From assembly GCF_014203695.1 (NCBI RefSeq), contig NZ_JACHJO010000001.1, forward strand, positions 254,369 through 318,368: a stretch of 64,000 nucleotides of DNA, written 5' to 3'. Made by a program: the position numbers and the translations under genes. Each line of letters opens with the position of its first letter. Position 1 is the stretch's first letter. The notes beneath the pieces were generated by a model that saw nothing but the letters and a program-made list of their open reading frames with translations, was not told the origin of the DNA and searched no databases. Origin of the DNA: Nocardiopsis algeriensis (GTDB lineage Bacteria > Actinomycetota > Actinomycetes > Streptosporangiales > Streptosporangiaceae). Below are positions 9,129 to 19,323 of the stretch, piece by piece.

Positions 9129-9155
9129 CCCGGGTGCCCGCCCCGGGCACCCGGG
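9129..9155. terminator. Terminator after the nucleoside hydrolase
   Basis: A perfect 11-bp GC stem, CCCGGGTGCCC with its complement GGGCACCCGGG, and a 5-nt loop, starting eight bases after the stop codon. It closes the pst/nucleoside hydrolase region and marks the edge of the lower-GC accessory patch. Nothing coding is visible from here to 9339. Confidence 0.75.
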
Positions 9156-9339
9156 AAGCCTCCAACCTTCCGTCCCCAAGACGGTGCACAGGTCGCAGGC
9201 GCTGCCCGAACTCCCGTGCGGGCCCACCACAGAACGGCACCGGGGCCACCCGCACCGGGGAAAGCGACACCGTCACACCGCCCCTCACGGCCGCTTGCTC
9301 GACAGGCAGCCATGCCCTCACCAAGGCCGGTGGAGGGGA

Positions 9340-9624
9340 TCACTCCGCCAACGCCTTCAGCTTTTCCATTCTCTCGGCGATCTTCCCCGCCGCTTCCCTG
9401 ACCTGGTCTTCGTTGATACAGGGGTCTTCCGCGCACTCATCGTCAACACAGAAGTCGTGCGCCACATAGAACAAACCATTCTCAGCCTGATACTGCCCCT
9501 CGGAGGGAAATTTACCGCTTCCCCCCTTGAACAAGGGAAGACAGACGACGGAGAAATCTTCAGCGGAAATCCTCCCCTCAGAAACAGCAGAAGCAAGAAC
9601 CAGAAAAGGATCTATTTTATCCAT
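9340..9624 (-). CDS. Small acidic protein resembling colicin-D-type immunity proteins
   Basis: A 94-residue acidic protein with clearly lower GC than its surroundings. An N-terminal helix containing SEGRISAEDF precedes a C-terminal part with FYVAHDFCVDDECAEDPCINEDQVREAA. This layout (xxGxISAExF, then aromatic-x-V-x-x-F/Y-C, then an acidic cluster and EEQLR-like helix) recalls colicin D/klebicin self-immunity proteins. The assignment is a pattern-based inference. No toxin gene is visible beside it; a decayed transposase lies immediately upstream, so the cognate toxin may have been lost or may lie elsewhere. The ATG at 9624 lacks a strong ribosome site. Confidence 0.5.
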   Translation of the reverse strand: MDKIDPFLVLASAVSEGRISAEDFSVVCLPLFKGGSGKFPSEGQYQAENGLFYVAHDFCVDDECAEDPCINEDQVREAAGKIAERMEKLKALAE

Positions 9625-9626
9625 CA

Positions 9627-9905
9627 AAATACCCCTCTGCTTGCAGAGCGGTGAGCCAGGGTGGATGCTTGCTCGGCGAGCAGGGCCGTGGCCTGGAGCA
9701 CGTAGCGCCAGGCGGTCGTGGCGCCCACCTCGAAATTGGCCGAGACCTGGGTGAACGTCCCGCCTTTGTACAGGCGGACCAGCACCAGCAGTGCCTGCTG
9801 CGCAGGGGCCGGGCGCCGCCATCGGGAACGGGTCCTCCTGCGGTGGACCCGCATGGCACGTGCGGCCAGGGTCTTTTTGCTGTCAGGGGTGTTCCCGGCA
9901 GGCTG
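9627..9905 (-). pseudogene. IS5-type transposase N-terminal remnant
   Basis: Reading the minus strand gives RRPAPAQQALLVLVRLYKGG followed by TFTQVSANFEVGATTAWRYV and LQATALLAEQA, the helix-turn-helix N-terminal domain typical of IS5-group DDE transposases of actinomycetes. Similarity extends upstream through KKTLAARAMRVHRRRTRSR. The frame breaks just after AEQASTLA; a plausible continuation (LTALQAEGYF) lies in another frame. The whole catalytic DDE domain is missing. It is a dead fragment and marks past insertion at this spot. Terminal repeats were not identified. Confidence 0.7.
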
Positions 9906-9955
9906 GCACGAGGCTGTGGCCTGCGCCTTCAGAATGAGAAAGACTCCATGCTGCC

Positions 9956-10471
9956 CTACCGCCCGTCGCGGTCTCCGGAAAGGAGAAGGAGGCGTAAATT
10001 TTCTTTGGCAGTATTCCTAATCCGCTTCGTGGATCCAGCTGTACTCAGAGCACCAAGGATTTCTTTGCGCCTAGCCGATACAGCAACCCGCATCTGCAGC
10101 CAGTTGGACCACCCCCGGATGTTCAAGTTCGACTCATCAAATACCGCGCGTTCAACAGAAAGCGCTTCGAGCACCGAGATCTCCCGAGACCGGAGTTCGG
10201 CATTCTCGCGAATCTTCCCAGCAGGAAGAACCGCAACAGCATCCCCTCTCCGGGACTCCGGAAGCAACTCCAGCAGGTTTACGACAACAGACGAAGCGAC
10301 CGCCTTATCTGGCTCTTGCTTGACCAGCTCCAATAATCCTGGCCACTCATTTTCATCCTTGATCGCTTGAGAATAAACAGCCCAACGGCCATGCCCACTC
10401 TCAAGATCCTCACAACCATCGCAAACCCTCCTTCCCAGTTCTTCCATGCCTTCCTTGAACGACAACAACAC
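9956..10471 (-). CDS. Hypothetical protein, lower-GC accessory gene
   Basis: A 171-residue soluble, helix-rich protein that I do not recognise. It has no signal peptide, membrane segment or metal motif. A central region with ELVKQEPDKAVASSVVVNLL and two further similar amphipathic helices suggests a HEAT/ARM-like helical repeat. Codon use is less GC-biased than in flanking core genes. The GTG at 10471 has AGAGGGG five bases upstream; an internal ATG at 10447 is an alternative. Its place beside an immunity-like gene and a transposase relic suggests recent acquisition, perhaps as another immunity or defence-associated orphan. Confidence 0.6.
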   Translation of the reverse strand: MLLSFKEGMEELGRRVCDGCEDLESGHGRWAVYSQAIKDENEWPGLLELVKQEPDKAVASSVVVNLLELLPESRRGDAVAVLPAGKIRENAELRSREISVLEALSVERAVFDESNLNIRGWSNWLQMRVAVSARRKEILGALSTAGSTKRIRNTAKENLRLLLLSGDRDGR

Positions 10472-10736
10472 CTATACCCCTCTGGCCACCTGCTCGATGA
10501 GCAGCCATACTTCCACCAATAGAAATACACGCTCCTTCAAGTTGTTGTCTATTGATTTTTGCTGACTTCGCGTCAGCTCCGAGTAGTGTCAACTCGTGGA
10601 AGCAACACCGTATCCGGACGCAGGCCCCACACCGATCCGGGCAGGACCCTCAAGCTTGGCGACATCACCCGGGGACGGGCTGCAAGGATCCAAGGCGCAG
10701 GAATTCCAGCCCCCCGCTCCCCCGATCACTCCTCAT

Positions 10737-10828
10737 TTCCCGTGATCTTGTACCTGCGGTCAACTTCACCCCGTCTCGCCGCCGTCCCACAGCCGGCCAA
10801 AGTGACCGCAGGTACAAGATCACGAGAA
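10737..10828. repeat. 92-bp hairpin repeat, copy 1
   Basis: An inverted repeat with 22 perfectly paired bases per arm (GTGATCTTGTACCTGCGGTC is the arm core) and a spacer of about 40 nt that itself contains CACCCCGTCTCG. It is closely related to copy 2 at 10983. The flanks CTCCCCCGATCACTCCTCAT show that similarity extends a little beyond the arms. It has no coding potential. The 265 nt before it (10472-10736) hold no recognisable gene. Confidence 0.85.
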
Positions 10829-10982
10829 GGAAAGCCACTGACCACAGTCGTGCACGACCTTTCCAACTGGGGCAGGGGCTCACTTCCGGTCGGAGTGGAG
10901 AAGAAACCGGACCGAATCGGTCAGAAAAGGGAGGATAATTCGACCTGACCAAAAACCCGCACCCTCCCCCAGTCGTGCCCCA

Positions 10983-11075
10983 TTCCCGTGATCTTGTACC
11001 TGCGGTCAATTTCACCCCGTCTCGCTGTCGTCTCGTAGTCGGTCGAAGTTGACCGTAGGTACAAGATCACGGGAA
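10983..11075. repeat. 92-bp hairpin repeat, copy 2
   Basis: A second copy in the same orientation, 246 bp downstream of the first. The arms are 27 nt (TTCCCGTGATCTTGTACC...) with a single mismatch, and the central CACCCCGTCTCG is conserved. Both stems would fold into very stable cruciform or RNA hairpins. Two diverged copies close together suggest a non-autonomous mobile or REP-like family rather than a simple terminator, although this copy could also terminate katE read-through, since it lies about 110 bp past the katE stop. Confidence 0.85.
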
Positions 11076-11186
11076 GAAAAATCACTGGCCGGGGTGGGGT
11101 GATCGGAAATCTTCGGCCACGCACGAGGGCCGTGGCAGCCGGGCGGCGGCGGACGCCTTTCGTGTCCGCCGCCGCTCGGTCGGGTG

Positions 11187-13460
<2,274 letters not shown>

Positions 13461-13527
13461 GGCTGCTCCTTTCCGGGTTCGCGTGCGCCGGCGGCAGGCC
13501 TGTGAGGCCTCCCGCACGACATGCCGC

Positions 13528-13555
13528 GACGGCCCGCTCGGGCGAGCGGACCGTC
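13528..13555. terminator. Hairpin between the DUF47 gene and katE
   Basis: GACGG-C-CCGCTCG pairs with CGAGCGG-A-CCGTC around a two-base loop with one internal mismatch. It lies 124 bp downstream of the DUF47 stop and about 70 bp upstream of katE. It could terminate the DUF47 transcript or be a 5' untranslated structure of katE. Confidence 0.5.
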
Positions 13556-13678
13556 ACGGCGCGACTACCCGGGGACCGGTGCCGCAGGCGGAACTTTTCT
13601 GGAAGGAGGGAGATCCTGTACCCGTTCTTTACCTTGGGCCCGCACGGGTGCCGGCTCCGGGAAGGAAGGGGGAGGGGG

Positions 13679-14296
13679 TCAGCCGTTCTTGACCACGATC
13701 GTCTCGACGGTGTTGGCCACGTGCTCGAAGGCGTCGGCCGCGTTCTCCAGCTCCTCGATCACGTCCTTGAGCTTCAGGACCGTGAGGGCGTCGTACTCGC
13801 CGCTGAACAGCCGGGCGAGGAGCTTGCGGTAGATGCGGTCCGCCTGGTTCTCCAGCTGGTTGATCTCGATCCAGTACCTGGTGAGGTCGTCCAGGTGGCG
13901 GAGCCGGGGCATGGCCTCCGCCGTGAGTTCCGCCGCGCGCTCCAGGACCTCGATCTGGTCGATGATCCCCTTGGGGAGGCGCTCCAGCCCGTAGAGCCCG
14001 ATGAGGTCGACGGCCGCCTCCATGGAATCCATGACGTCGTCGAGGTTGGAGGCCAGCTGGTAGATGTCCTCGCGGTTGATCGGCGGCGCCGACCCCTTGT
14101 TGAGTCGGCGCATGATCGCGTGGGTGGCGTCGTCACCCGCGTGCTCGCAGGCGCGCATCTTCTCGGTGATGGCCTCGCGATCGGCTCCGTCGCTCATCAG
14201 CTCCACCAGAAGGCGGGCCGCGATGACCAGGTTGTTCGCCGAGTCGGTGAACATCTCGTAGTAACTGTCATCACGCGGGCGCAAACGCAGGCGCAC
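13679..14296 (-). CDS. DUF47 (PhoU-like) phosphate transport accessory protein
   Basis: A 205-residue all-helical protein of the DUF47 family, related to PhoU. Recognisable segments are SANNLVIAARLLVELM near the N-terminus, the metal-site-type ACEHAGDDATHAIMRRLNK, and NREDIYQLASNLDDVMDSME. Members usually sit beside and modulate Pit low-affinity phosphate transporters. Here no pit gene is adjacent; the next gene downstream is katE. The GTG at 14296 has GGGAGA upstream. Confidence 0.88.
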   Translation of the reverse strand: MRLRLRPRDDSYYEMFTDSANNLVIAARLLVELMSDGADREAITEKMRACEHAGDDATHAIMRRLNKGSAPPINREDIYQLASNLDDVMDSMEAAVDLIGLYGLERLPKGIIDQIEVLERAAELTAEAMPRLRHLDDLTRYWIEINQLENQADRIYRKLLARLFSGEYDALTVLKLKDVIEELENAADAFEHVANTVETIVVKNG

Positions 14297-14709
14297 GTCG
14301 TTCTCCCGATGGTGCGGTGGGTCTTCCTTGGTGGATGTTAAGGGGCGTGGGCCTTCGGAATCGGCACGTCACGGAGGCGCAGGCGCCGCCGGGCACGGAC
14401 GGGGACATCCCCTGTTCATCTTGCGGTGTCGGTGCGCGGAACACCCCGGGGGCCGGGTTCCATCGCAATCCTCCCAATCTCAACAACACCGGGACGCTTC
14501 GGGACGCTACCGTGTCGGGCCTCCTCTGACCAGCGGTGCGATGAGACAGGAATCACCCGATCGAGGGGAGACCGGTAGACAGTTCCACCGGCGTTCCCGA
14601 TCTCCACTTTCCGGCAATACCGGCGTAAACACAAGTACCGGACCTGTTCACCCGGGCCATCGCCCGCAGGCTCCGGACAGCTGTCGCGGGGAGGTCCTAC
14701 GCTGGCGGC
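14297..14709. other. Divergent intergenic region, DUF47 / SCP-like gene
   Basis: These 413 nt separate two divergent genes. No coding frame is convincing. The right end holds TACGCT six bases before the ATG at 14710, a likely leaderless promoter. The left part should hold the DUF47 promoter. No repeat or operator was identified with confidence. Confidence 0.5.
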
Positions 14710-15165
14710 ATGCCTTCCCTGACACCGAGTCTCGTGCGCCGTCTCCGCGAAGCCCTGGACACCCTGGGCGAACCCTGCCCGGACGGTGAGGAGGAGGCCG
14801 TCCTCGCCTGCGCACGGGCCGTCCTGCGCGCCGGGGAGCCACCCAGGGCCGCTGTGAGGACAGCCGTGCGCGCGAGCCTGGCCATGCTCGCCGACAGCGC
14901 CCCCGGCCGCGCCCTGGAGGTGCGCGTACCGCCCTTCGGTGCCGTCCAGGCGGTCGAGGGCCCCAGTCACACCCGGGGCACCCCGCCCGGCGTCGTGGAG
15001 ACGGACCCCACCACCTGGCTGCGCCTGGCCGTCGGTGACACCGCGTGGGAACAGGCGGTCGCCGAGCACGCGGTACAGGCCAGCGGCACCCGTGCCGACC
15101 TGTCCGGACACCTTCCCCTCCGACCCCGGGTGGCATCTCGCCGGGCCCCAGGCACTAAGCTGTGA
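14710..15165 (+). CDS. Sterol-carrier-family (SCP-like) small protein upstream of purF
   Basis: A 151-residue protein of the actinobacterial 'sterol carrier family' commonly encoded directly before purF. The helical N-terminus (LVRRLREALDTLGEPCPDGE) is followed by a region (LEVRVPPFGAVQAVEG...HTRGTPPGVVETDPTTWLRLA) that resembles the SCP2 lipid-binding fold. Its biochemical role is unknown. The stop overlaps the upstream possible GTG of purF by 4 nt (GTGA), suggesting coupling. TACGCT six bases before the ATG indicates a leaderless start. Confidence 0.8.
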   Translation: MPSLTPSLVRRLREALDTLGEPCPDGEEEAVLACARAVLRAGEPPRAAVRTAVRASLAMLADSAPGRALEVRVPPFGAVQAVEGPSHTRGTPPGVVETDPTTWLRLAVGDTAWEQAVAEHAVQASGTRADLSGHLPLRPRVASRRAPGTKL

Positions 15166-16664
15166 CCGTGTCGCATTCCGACGGCCGGCTCTCCATGGAC
15201 CTCGACCCGCTCGAACGCGGACCGCAGGACGCCTGCGGTGTATTCGGGGTCTGGGCTCCCGGCGAAGAAGTCAGCAAGCTCACCTACTTCGGCCTCTACG
15301 CTCTTCAGCACCGCGGACAGGAGTCCGCGGGGATCGCGCTGAGCGACGGCGAACGCATCCTCGTCTACAAGGACATGGGACTGGTCTCCCAGGTCTTCAA
15401 CGAGGCGACCCTGGACTCGCTGCGCGGCCATCTGGCCATCGGCCACTGCCGCTACTCGACCACCGGTTCCCCCACCTGGGAGAACGCCCAGCCGACGTTC
15501 TACACGGCGCGCGAGGGGGGACTCGCCCTCGGCCACAACGGCAACCTGATCAACACCCCGGAACTGGCCGCGATGCTGCCCCCCAGCCGGGGAGGCGCGT
15601 CCACGGACACCGAGGTCCTCACCAACCTGCTGGCCGACGAGGCACGCAGCGGCAGCACCGTCGAGGAAGCGGCCATGAAGCTGCTCCCGAAGGTCCTGGG
15701 TGCCTTCTCCCTGGTGTTCATGGACGAGAACACCCTCTACGCGGCACGCGACCCGCAGGGCATCCGCCCGTTCGTGCTGGGCCGCCTGGGCAGCGCCTCG
15801 GACGCGGGGGGCTGGGTCGTGGCCAGCGAGACCGCGGCCCTGGACATCGTGGGTGCCGAGTTCGTCCGCGAGATCGAGCCGGGTGAGCTGATCACCGTCG
15901 ACGAGCGCGGCGTGCGCTCGCGCCGCTTCGCTCCCGCCGAGCCCAAGGGCTGCCTGTTCGAGTACGTCTACCTGGCCCGTCCCGACACCACCATCGCCGG
16001 GCGCAACGTCAACTCCACCCGCGTGGAGGTGGGCCGCCGCCTGGCCGGGCAGCACCCGGTGGAGGCCGACCTGGTCATCCCGGTGCCCGAGTCCGGCACC
16101 CCCGCCGCGGTGGGCTACGCCGAGGCCAGCGGCATCCCGTTCGCCCAGGGCCTGGTGAAGAACTCCTACGTGGGCCGCACCTTCATCCAGCCGAGCCAGA
16201 CCCTGCGCCAGCTGGGCATCCGGCTCAAGCTCAACCCGCTGCGCGAGGTCATCGAGGGCCGCCGCCTGGTGGTCGTGGACGACTCGATCGTGCGCGGCAA
16301 CACCCAGCGCGCCCTGGTGCGGATGCTGCGCGACGCCGGTGCGGCCGAGGTGCACGTGCGCATCTCCAGCCCGCCCGTGCTGTGGCCCTGCTACTACGGC
16401 ATCGACTTCGCCACCCGCGCCGAGCTCATCGCCGCGAACCTGTCGGTGGAGGAGATCGCCGCATCGGTGGATGCCGACAGCCTGGCCTTCGTCGACCTCG
16501 ACGAGCTCATCGCCGCGACCCGGGTTCCCGAGGAGCGCCTGTGCCGGGCGTGCTTCGACGGCGTCTACCCGATCGAGGTCGACCCCGCGTCCCGGGGCAA
16601 GTACCTGCTGGAGAAGGCCTGCGGAACGCCCGGGGGCCCGACCCTGGCCGGCACCAAGAAGTGA
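15162..16664 (+). CDS. purF: Amidophosphoribosyltransferase PurF
   Basis: About 500 residues. It catalyses the first committed step of de novo purine synthesis, PRPP plus glutamine to phosphoribosylamine. The short propeptide ends before the catalytic cysteine in DACGVFGVW. The glutaminase domain shows HRGQESAGIA, HCRYSTTG and HNGNL. The phosphoribosyltransferase half carries the PRPP loop VVVDDSIVRGNT. Start is ambiguous: GTG at 15162 overlaps the preceding stop, whereas GTG at 15168 lies six bases after TAAGCT and would suit a leaderless internal promoter. purM follows 104 bp downstream. Confidence 0.96.
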   Translation: MTVSHSDGRLSMDLDPLERGPQDACGVFGVWAPGEEVSKLTYFGLYALQHRGQESAGIALSDGERILVYKDMGLVSQVFNEATLDSLRGHLAIGHCRYSTTGSPTWENAQPTFYTAREGGLALGHNGNLINTPELAAMLPPSRGGASTDTEVLTNLLADEARSGSTVEEAAMKLLPKVLGAFSLVFMDENTLYAARDPQGIRPFVLGRLGSASDAGGWVVASETAALDIVGAEFVREIEPGELITVDERGVRSRRFAPAEPKGCLFEYVYLARPDTTIAGRNVNSTRVEVGRRLAGQHPVEADLVIPVPESGTPAAVGYAEASGIPFAQGLVKNSYVGRTFIQPSQTLRQLGIRLKLNPLREVIEGRRLVVVDDSIVRGNTQRALVRMLRDAGAAEVHVRISSPPVLWPCYYGIDFATRAELIAANLSVEEIAASVDADSLAFVDLDELIAATRVPEERLCRACFDGVYPIEVDPASRGKYLLEKACGTPGGPTLAGTKK

Positions 16665-16768
16665 CCGCGTGCGGCGGAGCACTCCGCCGCGCCCTCACCC
16701 GACCGTGCCCTGCGGCGGCTCGACGCCGCGGGGCGCCAGCACCCACACACAGCACGAGGAGATCTCGC

Positions 16769-17833
16769 GTGGCAGCCGACAGCACGGGAACGGCGGGCGC
16801 CTACGCCGCCGCGGGCGTGGACATCGCCGCCGGTGAGCGCGCCGTCGACCTGATGAAGCGCCACGTGGCGCGCACACGGCGGCCCGAGCAGGTTCCCGAC
16901 GCCAGCGGTTTCGCGGGCCTGTTCCGCCTGGACACCGCCAAGTACAAGGATCCGGTCCTGGCGACCTCGACCGACGGCGTGGGCACCAAGGTGCTGCTCG
17001 CCCAGCAGATGGACCGCCACGACACCATCGGCATCGACCTGGTCGCGATGGTCGTCGACGACCTGGTGGTCTGCGGCGCCGAGCCGCTGTTCATGACCGA
17101 CTACATCGCCTGCGGCTCGGTGGTGCCCGAGCGCATCGCCGAGATCGTCGGGGGCATCGCCGAGGGTTGCCACCAGGCCGGGTGCGCGCTGATCGGCGGC
17201 GAGACCGCCGAGCACCCCGGTGCGATGGGACCGGACGAGTACGACCTGGCCGGCGCGGGCACCGGCGTGGTGGAGGGCGATGCCGTCCTGGGTCCGGACC
17301 GGATCCGCGAGGGCGACGCCGTCATCGCGATGGGCTCCTCCGGGCCGCACTCCAACGGCTACTCGCTGGTCCGGCACATCGTGGACAGGGCCGGGCTGGA
17401 CCTGTCGGCGCACGTGCCCGAGCTGGACGGCGTCCTGGGCGACGTGCTGCTGACTCCGACCCGGGTGTACGCCCAGGACTGCGTGGCGCTGACCGGGGCG
17501 GTGGAGGTGCACGCCTACGCGCACATCACCGGCGGCGGCCTGGCGGCCAACCTGTCCCGGTCGCTGCCCGCGCACCTGGACGCCGAGCTGGACCGCTCCA
17601 CCTGGGTACCGGCCCCCGTGTTCGGCTACCTGGCCGAGAAGGGCGGCGTGAGCAGGGAGGACATGGAGGCCACGTTCAACATGGGCGTGGGCATGGTCGC
17701 GGTCGTCGCGGCGGAGGACGCCGGGCGCGCGCTGGAGGTACTGGCCGGACGCGGTGTCCCCGCGTGGCAGCTGGGCTCGGTGACGGCCGGCTCCGGCCGG
17801 GCGCGCCTGTCCGGAGAGCACGGAGGCGTATGA
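16769..17833 (+). CDS. purM: Phosphoribosylaminoimidazole (AIR) synthetase PurM
   Basis: A 354-residue enzyme that converts FGAM to AIR with ATP in purine synthesis. Characteristic motifs are STDGVGTKVLLAQQMDRHDTIG, DLVVCGAEPLFMTDYIACG, LIGGETAEHPG and AHITGGGLAANLSR. The GTG at 16769 follows GAGGAG. It is co-directional with purF and ends just before a strong bidirectional terminator, so purF-purM (with the SCP-like gene) form the transcription unit. Confidence 0.96.
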   Translation: MAADSTGTAGAYAAAGVDIAAGERAVDLMKRHVARTRRPEQVPDASGFAGLFRLDTAKYKDPVLATSTDGVGTKVLLAQQMDRHDTIGIDLVAMVVDDLVVCGAEPLFMTDYIACGSVVPERIAEIVGGIAEGCHQAGCALIGGETAEHPGAMGPDEYDLAGAGTGVVEGDAVLGPDRIREGDAVIAMGSSGPHSNGYSLVRHIVDRAGLDLSAHVPELDGVLGDVLLTPTRVYAQDCVALTGAVEVHAYAHITGGGLAANLSRSLPAHLDAELDRSTWVPAPVFGYLAEKGGVSREDMEATFNMGVGMVAVVAAEDAGRALEVLAGRGVPAWQLGSVTAGSGRARLSGEHGGV

Positions 17834-17844
17834 AGGGCACAAAC

Positions 17845-17884
17845 ATAGCCGGTGCGAACCACCGAAGTGGTTCGCACCGGCTAT
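17845..17884. terminator. Bidirectional terminator between purM and DUF3073
   Basis: An 18-bp perfect stem (left arm ATAGCCGGTGCGAACCAC) closed by a CGAA tetraloop, 11 nt after the purM stop and between convergent genes. The AT pairs at its base read ...ATAG/CTAT on both strands, which favours bidirectional termination. Confidence 0.9.
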
Positions 17885-17975
17885 ATCCACCTGTCCGATC
17901 CGGTCCCGAGGCGCGGGACCGGCGGTGTACACAGGTCAGCGGTTGTTGTCCGAGCTGTCTGGCAGATCCGTCCGA

Positions 17976-18200
17976 CTATCTGTCGGAGTCGGAGTACTTC
18001 TCGGCGAGATCCGCGTAACGGTCGACCAGGTCGTCGTGAGGTTCCGTGTAGGCATCGTCCGGAACCGGAGGCTCCGAAGACGCTGCACGCTCAGCGACAC
18101 CCAGCTCCGACCGCAGCCGATCAAGGTCGGTCCCACCGGTGCTGTACTTGAGCTTCCGGGCGACCTTCTGCTGCTTGGCCTTGGCTCGGCCGCGCCCCAT
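17976..18200 (-). CDS. DUF3073 family protein
   Basis: A 74-residue, highly charged protein. The N-terminus MGRGRAKAKQQKVARKLKYS is the invariant DUF3073 signature, and the C-terminus is acidic (VDRYADLAEKYSDSDR). It is found almost only in actinobacteria, typically next to purM as here. Its function is unknown; the basic head suggests nucleic acid contact. The ATG at 18200 starts the conserved motif directly. Confidence 0.92.
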   Translation of the reverse strand: MGRGRAKAKQQKVARKLKYSTGGTDLDRLRSELGVAERAASSEPPVPDDAYTEPHDDLVDRYADLAEKYSDSDR

Positions 18201-18468
18201 TGGCTCGACCCCCTCAACGATGGGATTCCGACGAACCCCAGATCCTTAACTAACCCGCACTATCGGGCTGACGGCCGTCAAACGCGGCTGACGACAGGCG
18301 CCAGCTTACGTACACATACAACCGTACCTGGTCGGGCGGCGCCATGCCTACGGACCCCGGGTGTGACGGAAGCGGCGTGCAGTGGCCGGTGGGGGCTGTG
18401 AAGCACACAGAGGCGGGAGAACCCGCGTGATGAGTGCCACACAACGCGATCTGTGCCACCATTCCTGC

Positions 18469-19302
18469 GTGCTTCCCTACACCGCCTACCTCCGCATCTA
18501 CCAGCCGATCGGCTCCTTTCCCTGGGAGGAGCGGCTGCACTGGGAGCGCTACGCCGACTCCTCCGACCGCCCCCGCAGAATCAACGCCCTGGCGGCGGAG
18601 CACGCCGAGAGCCTGGAGAGGCTCGTCGCCGCACCCCCGGTGGTGGCACCCGCCGAGGAGAGCCGCAACGCCTACCTCCGGCGGGTGGACGGGCGCCTGT
18701 ACGTGTGCCCGTGGCAGACCCGGCTGCGGTCGTGGCAGGCCTTCGCCGAGTTCGCCGACGCGACGCCGCCGTCGCTGAGCGAGGCGTTCGTCCCCGAGAG
18801 CGAGGCCGAGCGCACCGAGGAGGCCTACCGGTCCTGGCTCGACTCGGGCGCCCAGGTGCGGCCCGGCATCCTGTCGAGCAACTGGACCGTGCCGGTGCCG
18901 TGGTTCGCGGCCTTCGAGGGGCAGGAGCGGTGCCTGGTGCTGTCGGCGGACACGACGCGGACCCTGCTGTACCTGACCCGGACCTCGCTGGCGGTACGCC
19001 GGCTGGAGCACACGTCCGGGGTGCTGCGCGAGTACATCGGGCAGCACGCCGCGTCGGGCTCGACCGAAGGACTCGTCGACTGGCTGCGCCTGACGGCGCA
19101 CCCCGACTCGCTGCTGGAGCTGGACTACGGAGGGCTGCCGCACCTGCTGAGCGACGACCACCTCAACGACGACCACTCGGTCGCGGAGGTGTCGGAGGCG
19201 CTGAGGGCGCTGGCCGACGGCGACACGGAGCGCGTGCTGGAGTTGCGGGAGCGCATGCTGAGGCGCTGGAGGTTCGTCAAGGCACTGGAACACGCCAACT
19301 GA
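18469..19302 (+). CDS. Conserved actinobacterial protein of unknown function
   Basis: About 277 residues, soluble, no catalytic motif that I recognise. The N-terminus LPYTAYLRIYQPIGSFP is followed by a mixed domain with RLYVCPWQTRLRSWQAFAEF and a C-terminal helical region ending RWRFVKALEHAN. The GTG at 18469 is preferred because homologous sequence appears to begin there and CACCAT lies six bases upstream, a leaderless arrangement. An in-frame GTG/ATG at 18427/18430 with GGGAGA is the alternative. It sits between DUF3073 and bldC. Confidence 0.8.
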   Translation: MLPYTAYLRIYQPIGSFPWEERLHWERYADSSDRPRRINALAAEHAESLERLVAAPPVVAPAEESRNAYLRRVDGRLYVCPWQTRLRSWQAFAEFADATPPSLSEAFVPESEAERTEEAYRSWLDSGAQVRPGILSSNWTVPVPWFAAFEGQERCLVLSADTTRTLLYLTRTSLAVRRLEHTSGVLREYIGQHAASGSTEGLVDWLRLTAHPDSLLELDYGGLPHLLSDDHLNDDHSVAEVSEALRALADGDTERVLELRERMLRRWRFVKALEHAN

Positions 19303-19323
19303 ACATGAAGTGCAATTCATGTT
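19302..19323 (+). terminator. Small hairpin at the end of the conserved unknown gene
   Basis: AACATGAA and TTCATGTT pair perfectly around a 6-nt loop, starting at the last base of the stop codon and followed by TTCG. This resembles a weak intrinsic terminator. Confidence 0.45.

Noticed and set aside
10552-11015. Several short frames across the hairpin repeats
   Set aside because: They are created by the 92-bp repeats (recurring LRSTSP/VILYLRS translations) and have no protein-like features.
10737-11075. Possible CRISPR array
   Set aside because: Only two units, each a long internal palindrome of 92 bp with unequal, partly related flanks. There is no regular spacer pattern and no cas gene.
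13561-13678. SigB-type promoter for katE
   Set aside because: GGGTAC and GGGTAG hexamers are visible on the minus strand, but no GTTT-like -35 at 14-16 bp could be found. It is only mentioned under katE.
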